64,000 bases of DNA from Caldilineaceae bacterium (GCA_958295845.1 OY282376.1:3919022-3983021), one strand, 5' to 3'; positions 43,775 through 53,482 are shown, counted from the stretch's first letter. Notes: generated by a model not told the origin, from the sequence alone. Translations and numbers: made by a program.

Positions 43775-45139
43775 ATGTTCTTAACAATCGTTTCATTCTT
43801 TCTTCTGTTGGGCCTGCTGATTTTCTTCCATGAGTTGGGTCACTACCTGGTTGCGCGACGCAATGGGATCGAAGTTGAAGAGTTCGGTGTCTTTGGATTC
43901 CCGCCGCGTCTGATCAAGCTTTTCACCTACGACGGCACGGTATTTACCATAAACGCCATTCCCTTCGGCGCGTTTGTGCGCATGAAGGGAGAGGACATGG
44001 CCGACTCCGGCCCCGGTTCCTTTAACGCGGCGCGCAAGCGCGGCCGCGTACTGACCCTGCTGGCCGGACCGGCTATGAATTTTCTGCTTGCGATCATCTT
44101 CTCCATCGCCAGTGTCTTCTCCGGCTTCCCCGCCGGCGCCGCGCATCCCCTGCTGGGCGATGTCCCGCCAGGCACCGAGTTGATGGGTGCCGCGCTCGAA
44201 CCAAATGACACGCTCCTACGATTCAATGGGCAGCCTGTCTTTATCGACGCGAGAACCGGTGAACTGCTGCGGCCGAAACAGCGTACCCCCTCTATCTCCA
44301 CCGAAGCCGGCACCATCGTCATTCTTCGCGATGATACCGTGCACACGCTGCAAGTTCCCTTTGCTACCCGTAGCGACCTGGAGCGTTTGCTGGACGACGT
44401 ATCGCCCCTTCCCGCTCTGCATACCCAGGTCACCCAGGTGGCTCCGGGCAGCCCCGCGGAGAAAGCCGGGCTGATGCCGGGCGATATCTTTTTTGCCGTC
44501 AATGGAGAGGTCGTGACGGTTGATCGTAGTCTGGGCGAGATCGTGCATTTGCATCTGGGGGAAACGATTTCGGTGACCATGCTACGCGGTGATGAACTGT
44601 ATACCCGCGAAGTGCTGGCCCGTCAGGATCCTCCGCCCGGCCAGGGCGCAATGGGCGTTGGGATCAGCGGCAATCTGATGTTGGTTACGTTGCCCTTTTT
44701 CCGCAGTATCTGGCAGGGGGTCGTGGGAATCGTCGACTATGTGCAGGCGGTGATCGCGCTGCCGGTTCTGCTGATCTCCGGTCAGCTGGCGCCCCAGGAT
44801 GCCGCCCTCTCTGGTCCGGTTGGGATCGCCCAGCTTGTGGGCGGGGCCGTCAACGCCACCGCGAACACCGGCCTCTGGTTCCCGGTGTGGCAACTGGCTG
44901 CCATCATAAGCGCCGGTCTGGCAATAGCCAATCTGTTGCCGATTCCGGCACTGGACGGCGGGCGGCTGCTGTTCATATTCATAGAGAAGCTGCGCGGGCG
45001 TCGAATTGCCCCAGAAAAGGAAGGCGTCATACACCTTGTCGGTTTTGTCTTGTTGTTGGGGCTCATGGTCGTGATTACTATCAATGACATCCGCTCCGGA
45101 CCGCAAGGCATCGACTGGTCCCAGCTATTGGGGCCGTGA
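43775..45139 (+). CDS. rseP: Site-2 intramembrane zinc metalloprotease (RseP/MmpA-like)
   Basis: The 454-residue membrane protein has HELGH in the first helix (zinc ligands and catalytic Glu), a PDZ domain in the middle (VAPGSPAEKAGLMPGDIFFAVNG) and the third zinc ligand region NLLPIPALDGGRLL near the C-terminus. It cleaves transmembrane segments of anti-sigma factors or remnants of signal peptides. It opens a row of same-strand envelope genes. Confidence 0.93.
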   Translation: MFLTIVSFFLLLGLLIFFHELGHYLVARRNGIEVEEFGVFGFPPRLIKLFTYDGTVFTINAIPFGAFVRMKGEDMADSGPGSFNAARKRGRVLTLLAGPAMNFLLAIIFSIASVFSGFPAGAAHPLLGDVPPGTELMGAALEPNDTLLRFNGQPVFIDARTGELLRPKQRTPSISTEAGTIVILRDDTVHTLQVPFATRSDLERLLDDVSPLPALHTQVTQVAPGSPAEKAGLMPGDIFFAVNGEVVTVDRSLGEIVHLHLGETISVTMLRGDELYTREVLARQDPPPGQGAMGVGISGNLMLVTLPFFRSIWQGVVGIVDYVQAVIALPVLLISGQLAPQDAALSGPVGIAQLVGGAVNATANTGLWFPVWQLAAIISAGLAIANLLPIPALDGGRLLFIFIEKLRGRRIAPEKEGVIHLVGFVLLLGLMVVITINDIRSGPQGIDWSQLLGP

Positions 45140-45192
45140 GAGCGCAAAGGTAACCTGAAAGTTCCGGGATAGGCGAGTTTCATGCCCCGACA

Positions 45193-46212
45193 ATGACTCA
45201 AGATGATACAAACTTTTCGGATGGCGAATCCGATCAGTTTATTCCACCGCAATCCGAAGGCCGCCCGGAGGCGCAAGTCCCCTCTTGGGGCGCGAAGCGC
45301 TGCCCTTCCTGCTATACAGTAGTCCTACATAATCAGACCGTCTGCGCAGAGTGCGGCACACGCCTAGTCCCGCGTGTCACCAGAATTCGCTGCCTTCACT
45401 GCGGAAAGCACGCCACGTCCGACCATGTAATCTGCCCTAGTTGTGGGCGTAACCTGCGCGCTGCGCCGTCACGGTTGCTCACCTTTGGCGTACCGGCGCT
45501 TCTGGTCGGGGTACTGGCCGTCGTCCTGGTCGCGCGAGGAATGCCGACTTTCCTGCAAGGGAATGAGAGCTTGCCTCTACTTCCGAACTTCGTTATCACA
45601 CCTGCGGTATCCGACAGTGAACCGAATGTGCGGCTCGCACGCGAGAGCCTGGCGCCTGCGGTCGTCCAAAGCGGGGCCGGCCAGTCGGACGAGTCGACCA
45701 GCTCCAATACCGAACCGGCAATTGTGATCGACTCGACGCCGACGCCAACTGAGGAACCAGGCACGGCAGTTGTCGGGGCCGAGAACACCGCGGCGGTGGC
45801 CACCTCTGTTTCGCCAACTGAGACGCCGGCTGCAACAGCTGCACCGGTCGAAGAGGAGCCAACGGCTACCATTGCCGCGCTCGCAGACACAGCGACGCCG
45901 CCGCCCACGCCTTCGCCGCTGCCGACCGTAACCGAAACGACGACTATAACGCCGACGCCGATACCGACTGCCACGCCAACGCCCGCGTGGCTGAGCTACA
46001 CTATCAGGGCGGGCGACACAATTGGTGCAATCGCCAGACGATTCGGGATTTCCGAAGAGGAGTTGCTCAGGGCAAATGATCTCTCTCCCCAGGATGTCAC
46101 GAGCCTGCAGATAGGCGACGTAATCGTGTTACCTGGATTGCTCCAGGCCACGCCGACGCCGACCCCGACGTCGGTTTTCACCGAAACACCAAGCGCGACG
46201 CCTGCCGGGTAG
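45193..46212 (+). CDS. Zinc-ribbon, single-membrane-span, LysM protein
   Basis: The 339-residue protein begins with two zinc ribbons (CPSCYTVVLHNQTVCAECG and CLHCGKHATSDHVICPSCG). One transmembrane helix (LLTFGVPALLVGVLAVVLVA) follows. A long Thr/Pro/Ala-rich linker full of TPTP repeats leads to a LysM domain (YTIRAGDTIGAIARRFGISE...LLRANDL...LQIGDVIVLP). The layout suggests cytoplasmic ribbons, an outside LysM binding peptidoglycan or chitin-like glycan, and a stalk between. It lies 53 bases after rseP. Confidence 0.82.
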   Translation: MTQDDTNFSDGESDQFIPPQSEGRPEAQVPSWGAKRCPSCYTVVLHNQTVCAECGTRLVPRVTRIRCLHCGKHATSDHVICPSCGRNLRAAPSRLLTFGVPALLVGVLAVVLVARGMPTFLQGNESLPLLPNFVITPAVSDSEPNVRLARESLAPAVVQSGAGQSDESTSSNTEPAIVIDSTPTPTEEPGTAVVGAENTAAVATSVSPTETPAATAAPVEEEPTATIAALADTATPPPTPSPLPTVTETTTITPTPIPTATPTPAWLSYTIRAGDTIGAIARRFGISEEELLRANDLSPQDVTSLQIGDVIVLPGLLQATPTPTPTSVFTETPSATPAG

Positions 46213-46346
46213 CGCTTCCCGGCATTGTGCGAGAACGCGCTCCTCATCTGGCAACTGCGCAGATGTCGTTTATAATTCAGCCGACCCATGCAAGTGATGA
46301 GTCTCCATTTTCGGGCAAGTTGCACTCTTTCTATGTGAGGCGGCAC

Positions 46347-47372
46347 GTGACAGACACCGTCACAGCCAACAGCGACGCACAAACGCAACCCAGACCGGCA
46401 CAGTCCGTCCAAGCCCTATTAGCCCAGCTGCGGGACGACGAGGCGCTGCCAAGTGCCCAAGAATTGGTCGTCCTTTCGGACTTGAGTCTGGCCGACATGA
46501 GGCGCGTGCAAAAGGCGTGGGGTACGATCAGCGGCCCTAGTAGGCTGCATGTCATTCAGTCACTCGTAGATGAAAGCACTGCCAATTTGCAGGTGCAGCT
46601 GGGCCGGTTGCTGCGACTTGCACTGAAGGACGACCTGCCCGACGTGCGCATTCTCGCCGTACGCGGTCTTTGGGAAGACCGAGAGGCTGATCTTGTCGGT
46701 CCACTGATCCACATCCTCAACAACGACCCCTACGATACCGTGCGCGCGGCCGCCGCCGAGGCGCTCGGCGCGTTTGTGCTGGCCGGTGAGTTGGATGAGC
46801 TCTCGCCGGCCCTGGCCATACGCGCTGAGGACGCGCTGTTAGCGGTATTGCACGCCGAATTGGAACCGCTGGAGGTTCAGGCCCGCGCGTTGGAGAGTAT
46901 CGCCTTCTCAGGGGAGACCGGCATACGGGAGTTGATCGAAGATTGCTACTACTCCCACGATGAGGAGATGCGGTTGGCTGCGCTACGCGCTATGGGGCGT
47001 AGTGCAGACGTGCGCTGGCGTTCGACCGTACAGGCGGAGCTCGGCAGCCCAGAAGACGAATTACGCGCGGCCGCGGCGCGAGCCTGCGGCGAATTGGAGG
47101 CGCGAGACGCACTTGAAGACCTGGTCGAACTGCTGTCCGACGAAAGCAATGCGGTGCGGCTGGCTGCGATTTTCTCTTTGGGCCGGCTAGGAGGCCGGCG
47201 TGCCAAGGAGATGCTGAACGCAATGAGCGCCAGTGAAGACCCGGACGAAGTGAAAGCGGCCGAGGACGCACTGGAAGAAACTCTTTTCTACGGAGATGCA
47301 CAGACGGTCTCCCTGTTTGATGAGTCCTCTGAAGACTGGGACGATGACGCGGATGACTGGGAGGCGTGGTGA
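46347..47372 (+). CDS. HEAT-repeat protein
   Basis: The 341-residue protein is made of HEAT-type repeats, e.g. LPDVRILAVRGLWEDRE, DPYDTVRAAAAEALGAF, EEMRLAALRAMGRS, DELRAAAARACGELEARDAL and SNAVRLAAIFSLGRLGG, ending in an acidic tail (EDWDDDADDWEAW). Such solenoids bind other proteins. The start chosen is GTG with GAGG upstream; a frame 40 codons longer is less likely. It overlaps the next gene by 4 bases (GTGA). Confidence 0.78.
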   Translation: MTDTVTANSDAQTQPRPAQSVQALLAQLRDDEALPSAQELVVLSDLSLADMRRVQKAWGTISGPSRLHVIQSLVDESTANLQVQLGRLLRLALKDDLPDVRILAVRGLWEDREADLVGPLIHILNNDPYDTVRAAAAEALGAFVLAGELDELSPALAIRAEDALLAVLHAELEPLEVQARALESIAFSGETGIRELIEDCYYSHDEEMRLAALRAMGRSADVRWRSTVQAELGSPEDELRAAAARACGELEARDALEDLVELLSDESNAVRLAAIFSLGRLGGRRAKEMLNAMSASEDPDEVKAAEDALEETLFYGDAQTVSLFDESSEDWDDDADDWEAW

Positions 47373-47728
47373 ATCTGAAGCTCAAGCGCCTGGTGCGCAC
47401 GCACAGTTCTGAACAGTACGCACTCTTTGACTTGACCCAGACAGATGAAGACGATCAGCCCCTTACGATCGGCAAACTCGATCTTCACTACACGGGTGAG
47501 GGTACCTATGGCACCCTCCTCTTGTGGGATTTGGCTTCTCAGCAGTTGGAAGCTGATCGGAGGCGCATGTTCGTGCAGGCCCTACTCAGTGAACTGGTTC
47601 TGCCGATGGGGATGCCCAACGAATTCGTGGTCGAGTTCTTCGCGCCTACGTTAGACGAATACGAAGTGTTCCACAATCTTGACGACGGGGCGAACAGCCC
47701 TGCCGAGGCGAACGGGTCGGTTGATTGA
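47369..47728 (+). CDS. Conserved-looking small protein, function unknown
   Basis: I do not recognise this protein of about 119 residues. It is coupled to the HEAT gene by a GTGA overlap, with GGGAGG upstream of the GTG. It reads as an alpha/beta domain (YALFDLTQTDEDDQPLTIGK, GEGTYGTLLLW, FVVEFFAPTLDEYEVFHNL) without signal peptide or membrane segments. It may work with the HEAT protein, since the two genes are translationally linked. An alternative GTG lies one codon earlier. Confidence 0.6.
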   Translation: MNLKLKRLVRTHSSEQYALFDLTQTDEDDQPLTIGKLDLHYTGEGTYGTLLLWDLASQQLEADRRRMFVQALLSELVLPMGMPNEFVVEFFAPTLDEYEVFHNLDDGANSPAEANGSVD

Positions 47729-47798
47729 ACCTGATTGGCCTGTGACTGCCTTTTTTCTGGGCCGACATTTCCTTGCGAGTGAGAGTACGCGAATAGCG

Positions 47799-48431
47799 AT
47801 GACAGACAGCGACCAGAGCAACTCTACATCTGAGAATAACGGCACTTCCGCCGATTACCGCAGGATACTTAATGAGAGCGCGCGACTATTGCGCGCCAAC
47901 CGGCCCGGTGAGGCGATCGCCGTGCTTGGGCCGCTGCAGGCAGACATGCCCGACGACCCCGACATCGCCATCAATATGGGCGGTGCACTGATTTTGCAGC
48001 GAAAGTGGTCGAAGGCGGTCGAAACATTGAAAAAGGCCGTGACCGCTTCACCCGACAATGTCCTCCTGTGGACGAACCTGGCAGCCGCGTATCTGGGCCG
48101 GTTGGAAACATCTGGCCCAAAGCACCAGGCGAGAGCGATTGCTGCCTACGAACGAGCTCTCTGGATCGATCCCTCTACACCGAACGTTCACTACCATCTG
48201 GGACTGATATACAAGCAGCAGGGAAACCTGAGCCGTTCTTCCGCCATGTTTCAGCGGGCCCTGGAGATCAATCCCAATGACCGCGACGCGCGTTACTGGA
48301 TGGAAAAACTCAGTGACCAGCTCGTGGAAAGAGAACGCGAAAAGAGGGAAAGCCGCTCCCAGCAAGCGCGCGGGGACGCGAAGCGCGGCGCTAACGGGCG
48401 CCTACCGGACCAGGGCGGAGAGGAATCGTAA
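47799..48431 (+). CDS. TPR-repeat protein
   Basis: The 210-residue protein has tandem tetratricopeptide repeats, seen in ADYRRILNESARLLRANRPG, DDPDIAINMGGALILQRKW, ALWIDPSTPNVHYHLGLIYKQQG and ALEINPNDRDARYWMEKLS, and a basic/Arg-rich tail. TPRs bind peptides or assemble complexes. A frame reaching back to 47679 exists; the ATG at 47799 avoids overlap with the preceding gene. It ends 2 bases before the next gene. Confidence 0.75.
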   Translation: MTDSDQSNSTSENNGTSADYRRILNESARLLRANRPGEAIAVLGPLQADMPDDPDIAINMGGALILQRKWSKAVETLKKAVTASPDNVLLWTNLAAAYLGRLETSGPKHQARAIAAYERALWIDPSTPNVHYHLGLIYKQQGNLSRSSAMFQRALEINPNDRDARYWMEKLSDQLVEREREKRESRSQQARGDAKRGANGRLPDQGGEES

Positions 48432-48433
48432 CA

Positions 48434-49723
48434 ATGACGGCGGAACCATCGGTATCGCCGAGCGCCACAGTAGACGAGACGTCGTCCGTCAGTTCACAGC
48501 CGATGCCCCGCTGGCGTCAACGACCGGAACGCGCCGCCTGGACTGTCCTTCTTCTCTCCTTTGCCCTCTTTCTTGTCCTGGTCACAGGCATCCCCCTGGC
48601 GGTTCGTAACCTCTACCATACGGCCGCCGCCAAACAGTCTCTCCAATTTGAGACCACGCTAGGTACAGTTCTCCTCTTTTTGCCAAATTCCGACCAACCG
48701 ATTGCCCTTACGGAATGGCGCGAAGGCATTAGCGAAGGCAGCCGGCTGGAGACGGGCCCGGGCGCCCAGGGCGTATTGGGCCTCCCAGTCGGCGGCCAGA
48801 GCGATGAACTGATGGGAACGATCCTCCTCTATCCCAACTCAACTCTTGAAGTCGTGATGAGTCGGCGTCCCTACTTTGCGGGCAGCAATGAACCCTATAC
48901 GCTGCGCATTCGTGTTCAAGAGGGACAGGTGCGCCTGTTTACGAGGAGTGCATTTGACCGGCCGGTCGAAGTCCAGATCGAGACACCTCAAGGCGAGGCC
49001 CAGCTGGAGGAAGGCAACTACGCTTTCTTTGTCAACGAGGAGAGCAGCGAGATCGTAGTGAAACAGGGTGTTGCCTGGATATTCCGGCCGGGACAGGAGC
49101 CGGTCGGAATCGAACCGGGTCTGCGTTCATGGATTCAGGCTGACGGGACGATACTGCCGGCGGTTGCGGCTGTCCATAACCTGCTTCAGGATAGCGCTTT
49201 CACCAGACCGTTGGGAGAGGCGTGGGAAAGCTACACGCCGCCATACGTTACGCCGGGAACGGTTGACTTTTTCGAAAAGGACGGACGCCACGCGGCCCGA
49301 TTCTTATATAGGGGTCCGGACCAGATGCATACCGAGATTGGAATACGCCAGGTTGTCGACGAAGACGTACATAACTACGACTCTCTGGTTGTCAAGCTGG
49401 ACGTCAATCTGGACTGGCAGACCCTGCCCGGCGCGGGGGAGCAGAGCTCTGAATTCCCCTTGCGCGTGGAGATAACCTTTACCGACATCTTTGGCGAGGA
49501 ACGAAGGTGGGGCCATGGCTTCTATAACATGGACCCACTGCCGGAATACCCCCTGTTTGGTGGCGAACAGGTCCCACTCTTCAACTGGCACAGCTTTGAG
49601 TCGGAAAACCTGATGGAAGTATTGGACACGACACCGCCGGCCCACATCGATAGCATCAGGCTATACGCCAGCGGCTGGAACTACCTGTCCTTCGCCAGCG
49701 ACCTGGAACTGATTGTCGAATGA
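48434..49723 (+). CDS. Membrane-anchored FecR-like protein
   Basis: The 429-residue protein has one N-terminal transmembrane helix (AWTVLLLSFALFLVLVTGIP). Its outer part starts with a FecR-like beta domain (RVQEGQVRLFTRSAFDRPVE, TPQGEAQLEEGNYAFFVNEE, IVVKQGVAWIF). It ends in a jelly-roll-like region (HNLLQDSAFTRPL..., FASDLELIVE) that resembles carbohydrate-binding modules. Function is unknown. It sits between the TPR gene and a glycosyltransferase and overlaps the latter by 4 bases, so a role in surface glycan or cell-wall assembly is plausible. Confidence 0.6.
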   Translation: MTAEPSVSPSATVDETSSVSSQPMPRWRQRPERAAWTVLLLSFALFLVLVTGIPLAVRNLYHTAAAKQSLQFETTLGTVLLFLPNSDQPIALTEWREGISEGSRLETGPGAQGVLGLPVGGQSDELMGTILLYPNSTLEVVMSRRPYFAGSNEPYTLRIRVQEGQVRLFTRSAFDRPVEVQIETPQGEAQLEEGNYAFFVNEESSEIVVKQGVAWIFRPGQEPVGIEPGLRSWIQADGTILPAVAAVHNLLQDSAFTRPLGEAWESYTPPYVTPGTVDFFEKDGRHAARFLYRGPDQMHTEIGIRQVVDEDVHNYDSLVVKLDVNLDWQTLPGAGEQSSEFPLRVEITFTDIFGEERRWGHGFYNMDPLPEYPLFGGEQVPLFNWHSFESENLMEVLDTTPPAHIDSIRLYASGWNYLSFASDLELIVE

Positions 49724-51567
49724 CGCGCCGGCAGAGCAACCTACGGTTTGGCTGGCTGGTTGCTTCAGTCAGCCTCTTTCTTTTTCTGGCCTCTATTCAA
49801 CTGGGATTGCCCGGTCTCCACTACGACGAAGCCAAAGAGGCGGGCGTTAACGCCATGGAGCTGCTCCATGGCACGCCGGTGACCGCGTTCCGCGGCGCGA
49901 CCTTAACCGTTTTCGGGCTCGACCTTCCCTTGATGGTGCAGGACTACATCGGCGCGCTGAACGTCTATCTGGCCATGCCGTTTCTGGCAGTAACCGGCAT
50001 CGGCGTTCCCAATCTGCGCCTCTTGCCGTTGTCCCTGGCGGTTCTGGGGCTGCTCGCGTTGGAACGAACCGTATCGGAATGGCTGGCCCTCAATGAACGC
50101 AGCGCCGCACCCGTTGCAACTGTTTCCCCGGCCGCACTCGCTTGCCTGACCCTCCTGGCCGCCGCACCCAGTTTTGTGTTCTGGCAGCGACAGGGGATCT
50201 TCGTCACAAACGCCACGTTTCCCTTTACTTTCGCCTGTATCTGGCTGGCGCTGCGCTGGCTGAGGCTCGGGCAGGCCCGCGCGCTGATACTTTCGGCTCT
50301 ATGCGGAGGAATGGCGGTCTACGCAAAGCTGCTGGCGGCGTGGATAATCCTGCCTTTCGGCATGATGTGCGCCGGATGGTGGCTGTGGAGGCAGGGGAAG
50401 CACGCAATTGGTACAGTTGCAGGGGAGAGCTCCCAGTTTATGATTGCAGGGTCGCCTGAAGGGGGGCCTGCGCTCTTGCGTCTGGTGCGTCCTCTTGCCC
50501 TTCCCTTCGCAACTGCTCTCGCTTTCGCGTTGCCCCTTGCGCCCCTGATTCTTTTCAATCTGAAGACGGGCGGCACACTGTCGACGGTCACCCAGAATCT
50601 TGGCAGCAGCTACTATGGCGTGGACAATGCCGCCATCTGGACAAACGCGGCGGCGCGCTGGCAGCAGCTGCTCCAGACCTTACGCGGCGACCATCTCTGG
50701 TATCTCGGCGCGGTCCAGCAGAACGCGTTGGCCCCCTGGCTGGCGCTGGTCTTGCCGCTGGCCGCGCTGGCCCGCCCCGCCGGCCGCCTTGTGGTCGGTC
50801 CACCTCTTCTGTTGCTGGCCGCTGCGTTCACTGCCAGTCTGTTCACTGTCAGCGACCTGTTCGTCACCCATTATGCGCTGCTTCACCCGCTCGTGATCGC
50901 CGTAACGGCCGCAGGTCTGCACGTACTCTGGCGAACTTCCCCTCCAGGTGGGGGAACACAGACACACAGAGCCCGGCAGAATGACGTCACAGCCGGCAAA
51001 CGACGCGAGAAAGCCAGGATTTGGGCGTTGGAGGCGCCGCGCGTCCTGGCCTCGCGCCCCCTGATCAGAATGCCCTTCGGACGGATGTCTGTACTCCAGG
51101 TCATACTCGCCGCCCTTGTCAGCGCCGTTGTGCTGTCAGATTTGAGGGCAACGGCCGCCTACCACGCCGCACTGACGCGCAGCGGAGGACTGGTGGACCA
51201 TTCAGACGCTTCCTACCATCTCGCCTTTGACCTGCGCTTCGGAAGCATGGGCGCCCCCATCGTTCTCGACTGGGGAATGGAGGCGCCTGCCCGGTTTCTG
51301 AGCGAGGGGAGCGTAAGGCCGATTGAGGTATTTGGTTACGGTTCCCTGTCCGAACCGGACGAGGCGTTCAGCCAACGAATCGAGCCGTTTCTTGAGAACG
51401 TTGACAATGTCTACCTCTTGCGCGCGCAGGGGAATGAGCTCTTCCGGGGAAGACGTGAAGTTTTGGCGCGCATGGTCGGTGAGAGAGGTGGCCGCCTGGA
51501 GCGCGAAAAGGTGTATTCCCAACAGGACGGCACACCCCTTTACGAACGCTGGCGGGTCCGCTATTGA
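49720..51567 (+). CDS. GT39-like membrane glycosyltransferase
   Basis: The 615-residue protein has a polytopic N-terminal part of about ten helices and an extramembrane C-terminus, like PMT/ArnT-type glycosyltransferases. The first loop contains LHYDEAKEAGVNAMELL, the place of the DE-type catalytic motif of these enzymes (usually with YDE). Such enzymes move a sugar from a polyprenyl-phosphate donor to proteins or glycans at the outer membrane face. It overlaps the FecR-like gene (ATGA). Confidence 0.75.
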   Translation: MTRRQSNLRFGWLVASVSLFLFLASIQLGLPGLHYDEAKEAGVNAMELLHGTPVTAFRGATLTVFGLDLPLMVQDYIGALNVYLAMPFLAVTGIGVPNLRLLPLSLAVLGLLALERTVSEWLALNERSAAPVATVSPAALACLTLLAAAPSFVFWQRQGIFVTNATFPFTFACIWLALRWLRLGQARALILSALCGGMAVYAKLLAAWIILPFGMMCAGWWLWRQGKHAIGTVAGESSQFMIAGSPEGGPALLRLVRPLALPFATALAFALPLAPLILFNLKTGGTLSTVTQNLGSSYYGVDNAAIWTNAAARWQQLLQTLRGDHLWYLGAVQQNALAPWLALVLPLAALARPAGRLVVGPPLLLLAAAFTASLFTVSDLFVTHYALLHPLVIAVTAAGLHVLWRTSPPGGGTQTHRARQNDVTAGKRREKARIWALEAPRVLASRPLIRMPFGRMSVLQVILAALVSAVVLSDLRATAAYHAALTRSGGLVDHSDASYHLAFDLRFGSMGAPIVLDWGMEAPARFLSEGSVRPIEVFGYGSLSEPDEAFSQRIEPFLENVDNVYLLRAQGNELFRGRREVLARMVGERGGRLEREKVYSQQDGTPLYERWRVRY

Positions 51568-51718
51568 GGCCTGTCGCTGATTCTCACTTCGTTTCAGGGC
51601 CAGTTGGATTGTTTCTGCGACAGCTTTCACGTGTAGGGCGGTCGCAGAGGAAAGCCGGCTGTGGGCCGAATGCTCATCTTCTCCTTCTCGGTTGAGCATA
51701 TCTGATATAGCTGATAGA

Positions 51719-52789
51719 ATGTGGACGCGCCAAGAAGCAGTTGTTCACAGACGAAAAATGTTCAGTCGAGTTCCGTCCGATGTACACCATAGCAACGCCG
51801 ACGCTACCCCAGCCCAACACGCTCGGGTCCGTCCCAAAGGTGTCGGTTATTTTCGCGTGATCGCCCAGATGGGGCGGATGCGCGCAATCCCTGCGCTGCT
51901 AACGCCTGTCCTATGGGCGGCGGCCACGGCCCGCTGGCAATTTGGGACTATCAGCATCTGGTGGGCAGCCGTTCTGTTGTTGACCTACGGCGCACTGGCT
52001 CTGGCCTGCAACTACCTTGGCGCCTATGTGGACTACAGGCGCCAAGTGCGACGCGAAGGGCGGCATGCTACAGCGGCAAACGTTCGCAATGCGACGCGGC
52101 AGGCGCACGGTGGGCCCTTTGATGGCTTTGACTGGATGAAACAGGGCCTGTTGCGGCCCGAAACATTCTTCAGCCTTGGCCTCATGTCAGCGACGATCTA
52201 TGTGCTTGCGGCACTCTGGCTCGGAATCTTCGTAGGCTGGCCGGTCTGGTTTTTTGCGCTGATCAGCGCGCTGATGTGCAGTGTGCCGCTATGGCCGGTC
52301 GTCCGCTTCGCCCGCAGATTCTGGTGGCTGGGCGACCTCGCCTACTGGTTGGGATTGGGCGTCATCCCTTTGCTGGGAACCTACTATGTTCTGACCGGTA
52401 CCATCACACGCCTCGTACTGCTGGTCGCTTTCGCTCCGGCGACGTTCGTCTGGCTGGCATATCAATCCTACGGTTTCTATAGTTGGCACCGGGACTGGCG
52501 TCTGCGCAGACGCACGCTGGCCGTTGTGTTCGGGCCCGAACGAGGCCTTGACATCGCCGCGATTATCTCCATTGCCGGGTTTATCGCTCTGATCCTGTTG
52601 ATGGCATCGGGAGCAGTGCCCGTGTGGACAATTCTCGTTCTTGGCGCATTCCCCCTCTTCCTGCGGGCATTCGCCAGGGCCCGAGTATGGCCCTTCTCCC
52701 GGCAGGCCGGCATTGGTACAGTGGAAAACGCCATCAACGCTGTGATACTGGCTGGGTTGCTGTGGCTTGTGCCTATGTGGCTCATCTGA
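51719..52789 (+). CDS. UbiA-family prenyltransferase-like membrane protein
   Basis: The product (about 356 residues) shows a UbiA/MenA-like pattern: MRAIPALLTPVLWAAATA in the first helix, LACNYLGAYVDYRRQVRREG at the place of the first Asp motif, LGLGVIPLLGTYYVLTG and a run of about eight helices. The first motif lacks the classic NDxxDxxxD Asp spacing, and the second Asp-rich motif is unclear, so activity is uncertain. It may be a menaquinone-pathway enzyme or a relative with lost metal sites. ATG at 51758 is another possible start. Confidence 0.5.
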   Translation: MWTRQEAVVHRRKMFSRVPSDVHHSNADATPAQHARVRPKGVGYFRVIAQMGRMRAIPALLTPVLWAAATARWQFGTISIWWAAVLLLTYGALALACNYLGAYVDYRRQVRREGRHATAANVRNATRQAHGGPFDGFDWMKQGLLRPETFFSLGLMSATIYVLAALWLGIFVGWPVWFFALISALMCSVPLWPVVRFARRFWWLGDLAYWLGLGVIPLLGTYYVLTGTITRLVLLVAFAPATFVWLAYQSYGFYSWHRDWRLRRRTLAVVFGPERGLDIAAIISIAGFIALILLMASGAVPVWTILVLGAFPLFLRAFARARVWPFSRQAGIGTVENAINAVILAGLLWLVPMWLI

Positions 52790-52957
52790 TCCAGATTTCG
52801 CAGCGCACACCATAGGCCCGAAGTTCAGCCTGGGGAAAACTGGCAAAGCTAAAGCCACCCGCTCAGCGCTATCGCCAGGGCTGAAAAGTGAATGACCGGC
52901 TGCGGCGAGACGGCGCCAGACGACAGATGCATTCCGAATAGCGCGAAGATTCAATCC

Positions 52958-53482
52958 ATGGCAGAGCTAACCCGCAAAGAGTTTTATGACTTGGCCGACC
53001 AGTGCAAGGAACGTGCGCTGGAATTGGCTCTATTTGATCAGAACAGGGTCAACCGCAAGCAGTGCCAGCGTTTCAACATGTGGCTGGCGCGTCTGAAGAC
53101 GTACGATCAGTTGGCCCCGGGCGTGCAGGAAATCAGCGCGGCTCGCCCTATCACCCGCTATGATCTGATGGCCGCGGCGGTGGTGCTCTGGCTTGTGTCG
53201 ATGTTTTTGCTACGCGAACAGCTCAGTGTCGGCGGAAACAGGTTTCTGGCGTTCGGTGTTTGGGGCTTGGTAATACTTCTCTACTTTTTGCCGGAATCAC
53301 TCTATGCGACGACCGTTGAACTGCTGGAAGCCAAGGTTCTGCGCGTGGTGGAAGCGCTGGAGGAACTCTTGATTTCGCAGGAGATGGAGGTGACGGAGGC
53401 AGTTTTCTTCAAAATCAAGGAGAATCTCAACACCGCACGTCGCGAGCTGCGCCAGCAGATTCACCTCGCCCACCGCCGTTGA
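52958..53482 (+). CDS. Small membrane protein, function unknown
   Basis: The 174-residue protein has a basic amphipathic N-terminal region (LTRKEFYDLADQCKERALEL), two transmembrane helices (LMAAAVVLWLVSMFLLREQL and LAFGVWGLVILLYFLPESLY) and a C-terminal coiled-coil-like helix with VVEALEELLISQEMEV and NLNTARRELRQQIHLAH. I do not recognise a family. The start is the ATG at 52958; a longer frame begins at 52892. Confidence 0.55.
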   Translation: MAELTRKEFYDLADQCKERALELALFDQNRVNRKQCQRFNMWLARLKTYDQLAPGVQEISAARPITRYDLMAAAVVLWLVSMFLLREQLSVGGNRFLAFGVWGLVILLYFLPESLYATTVELLEAKVLRVVEALEELLISQEMEVTEAVFFKIKENLNTARRELRQQIHLAHRR

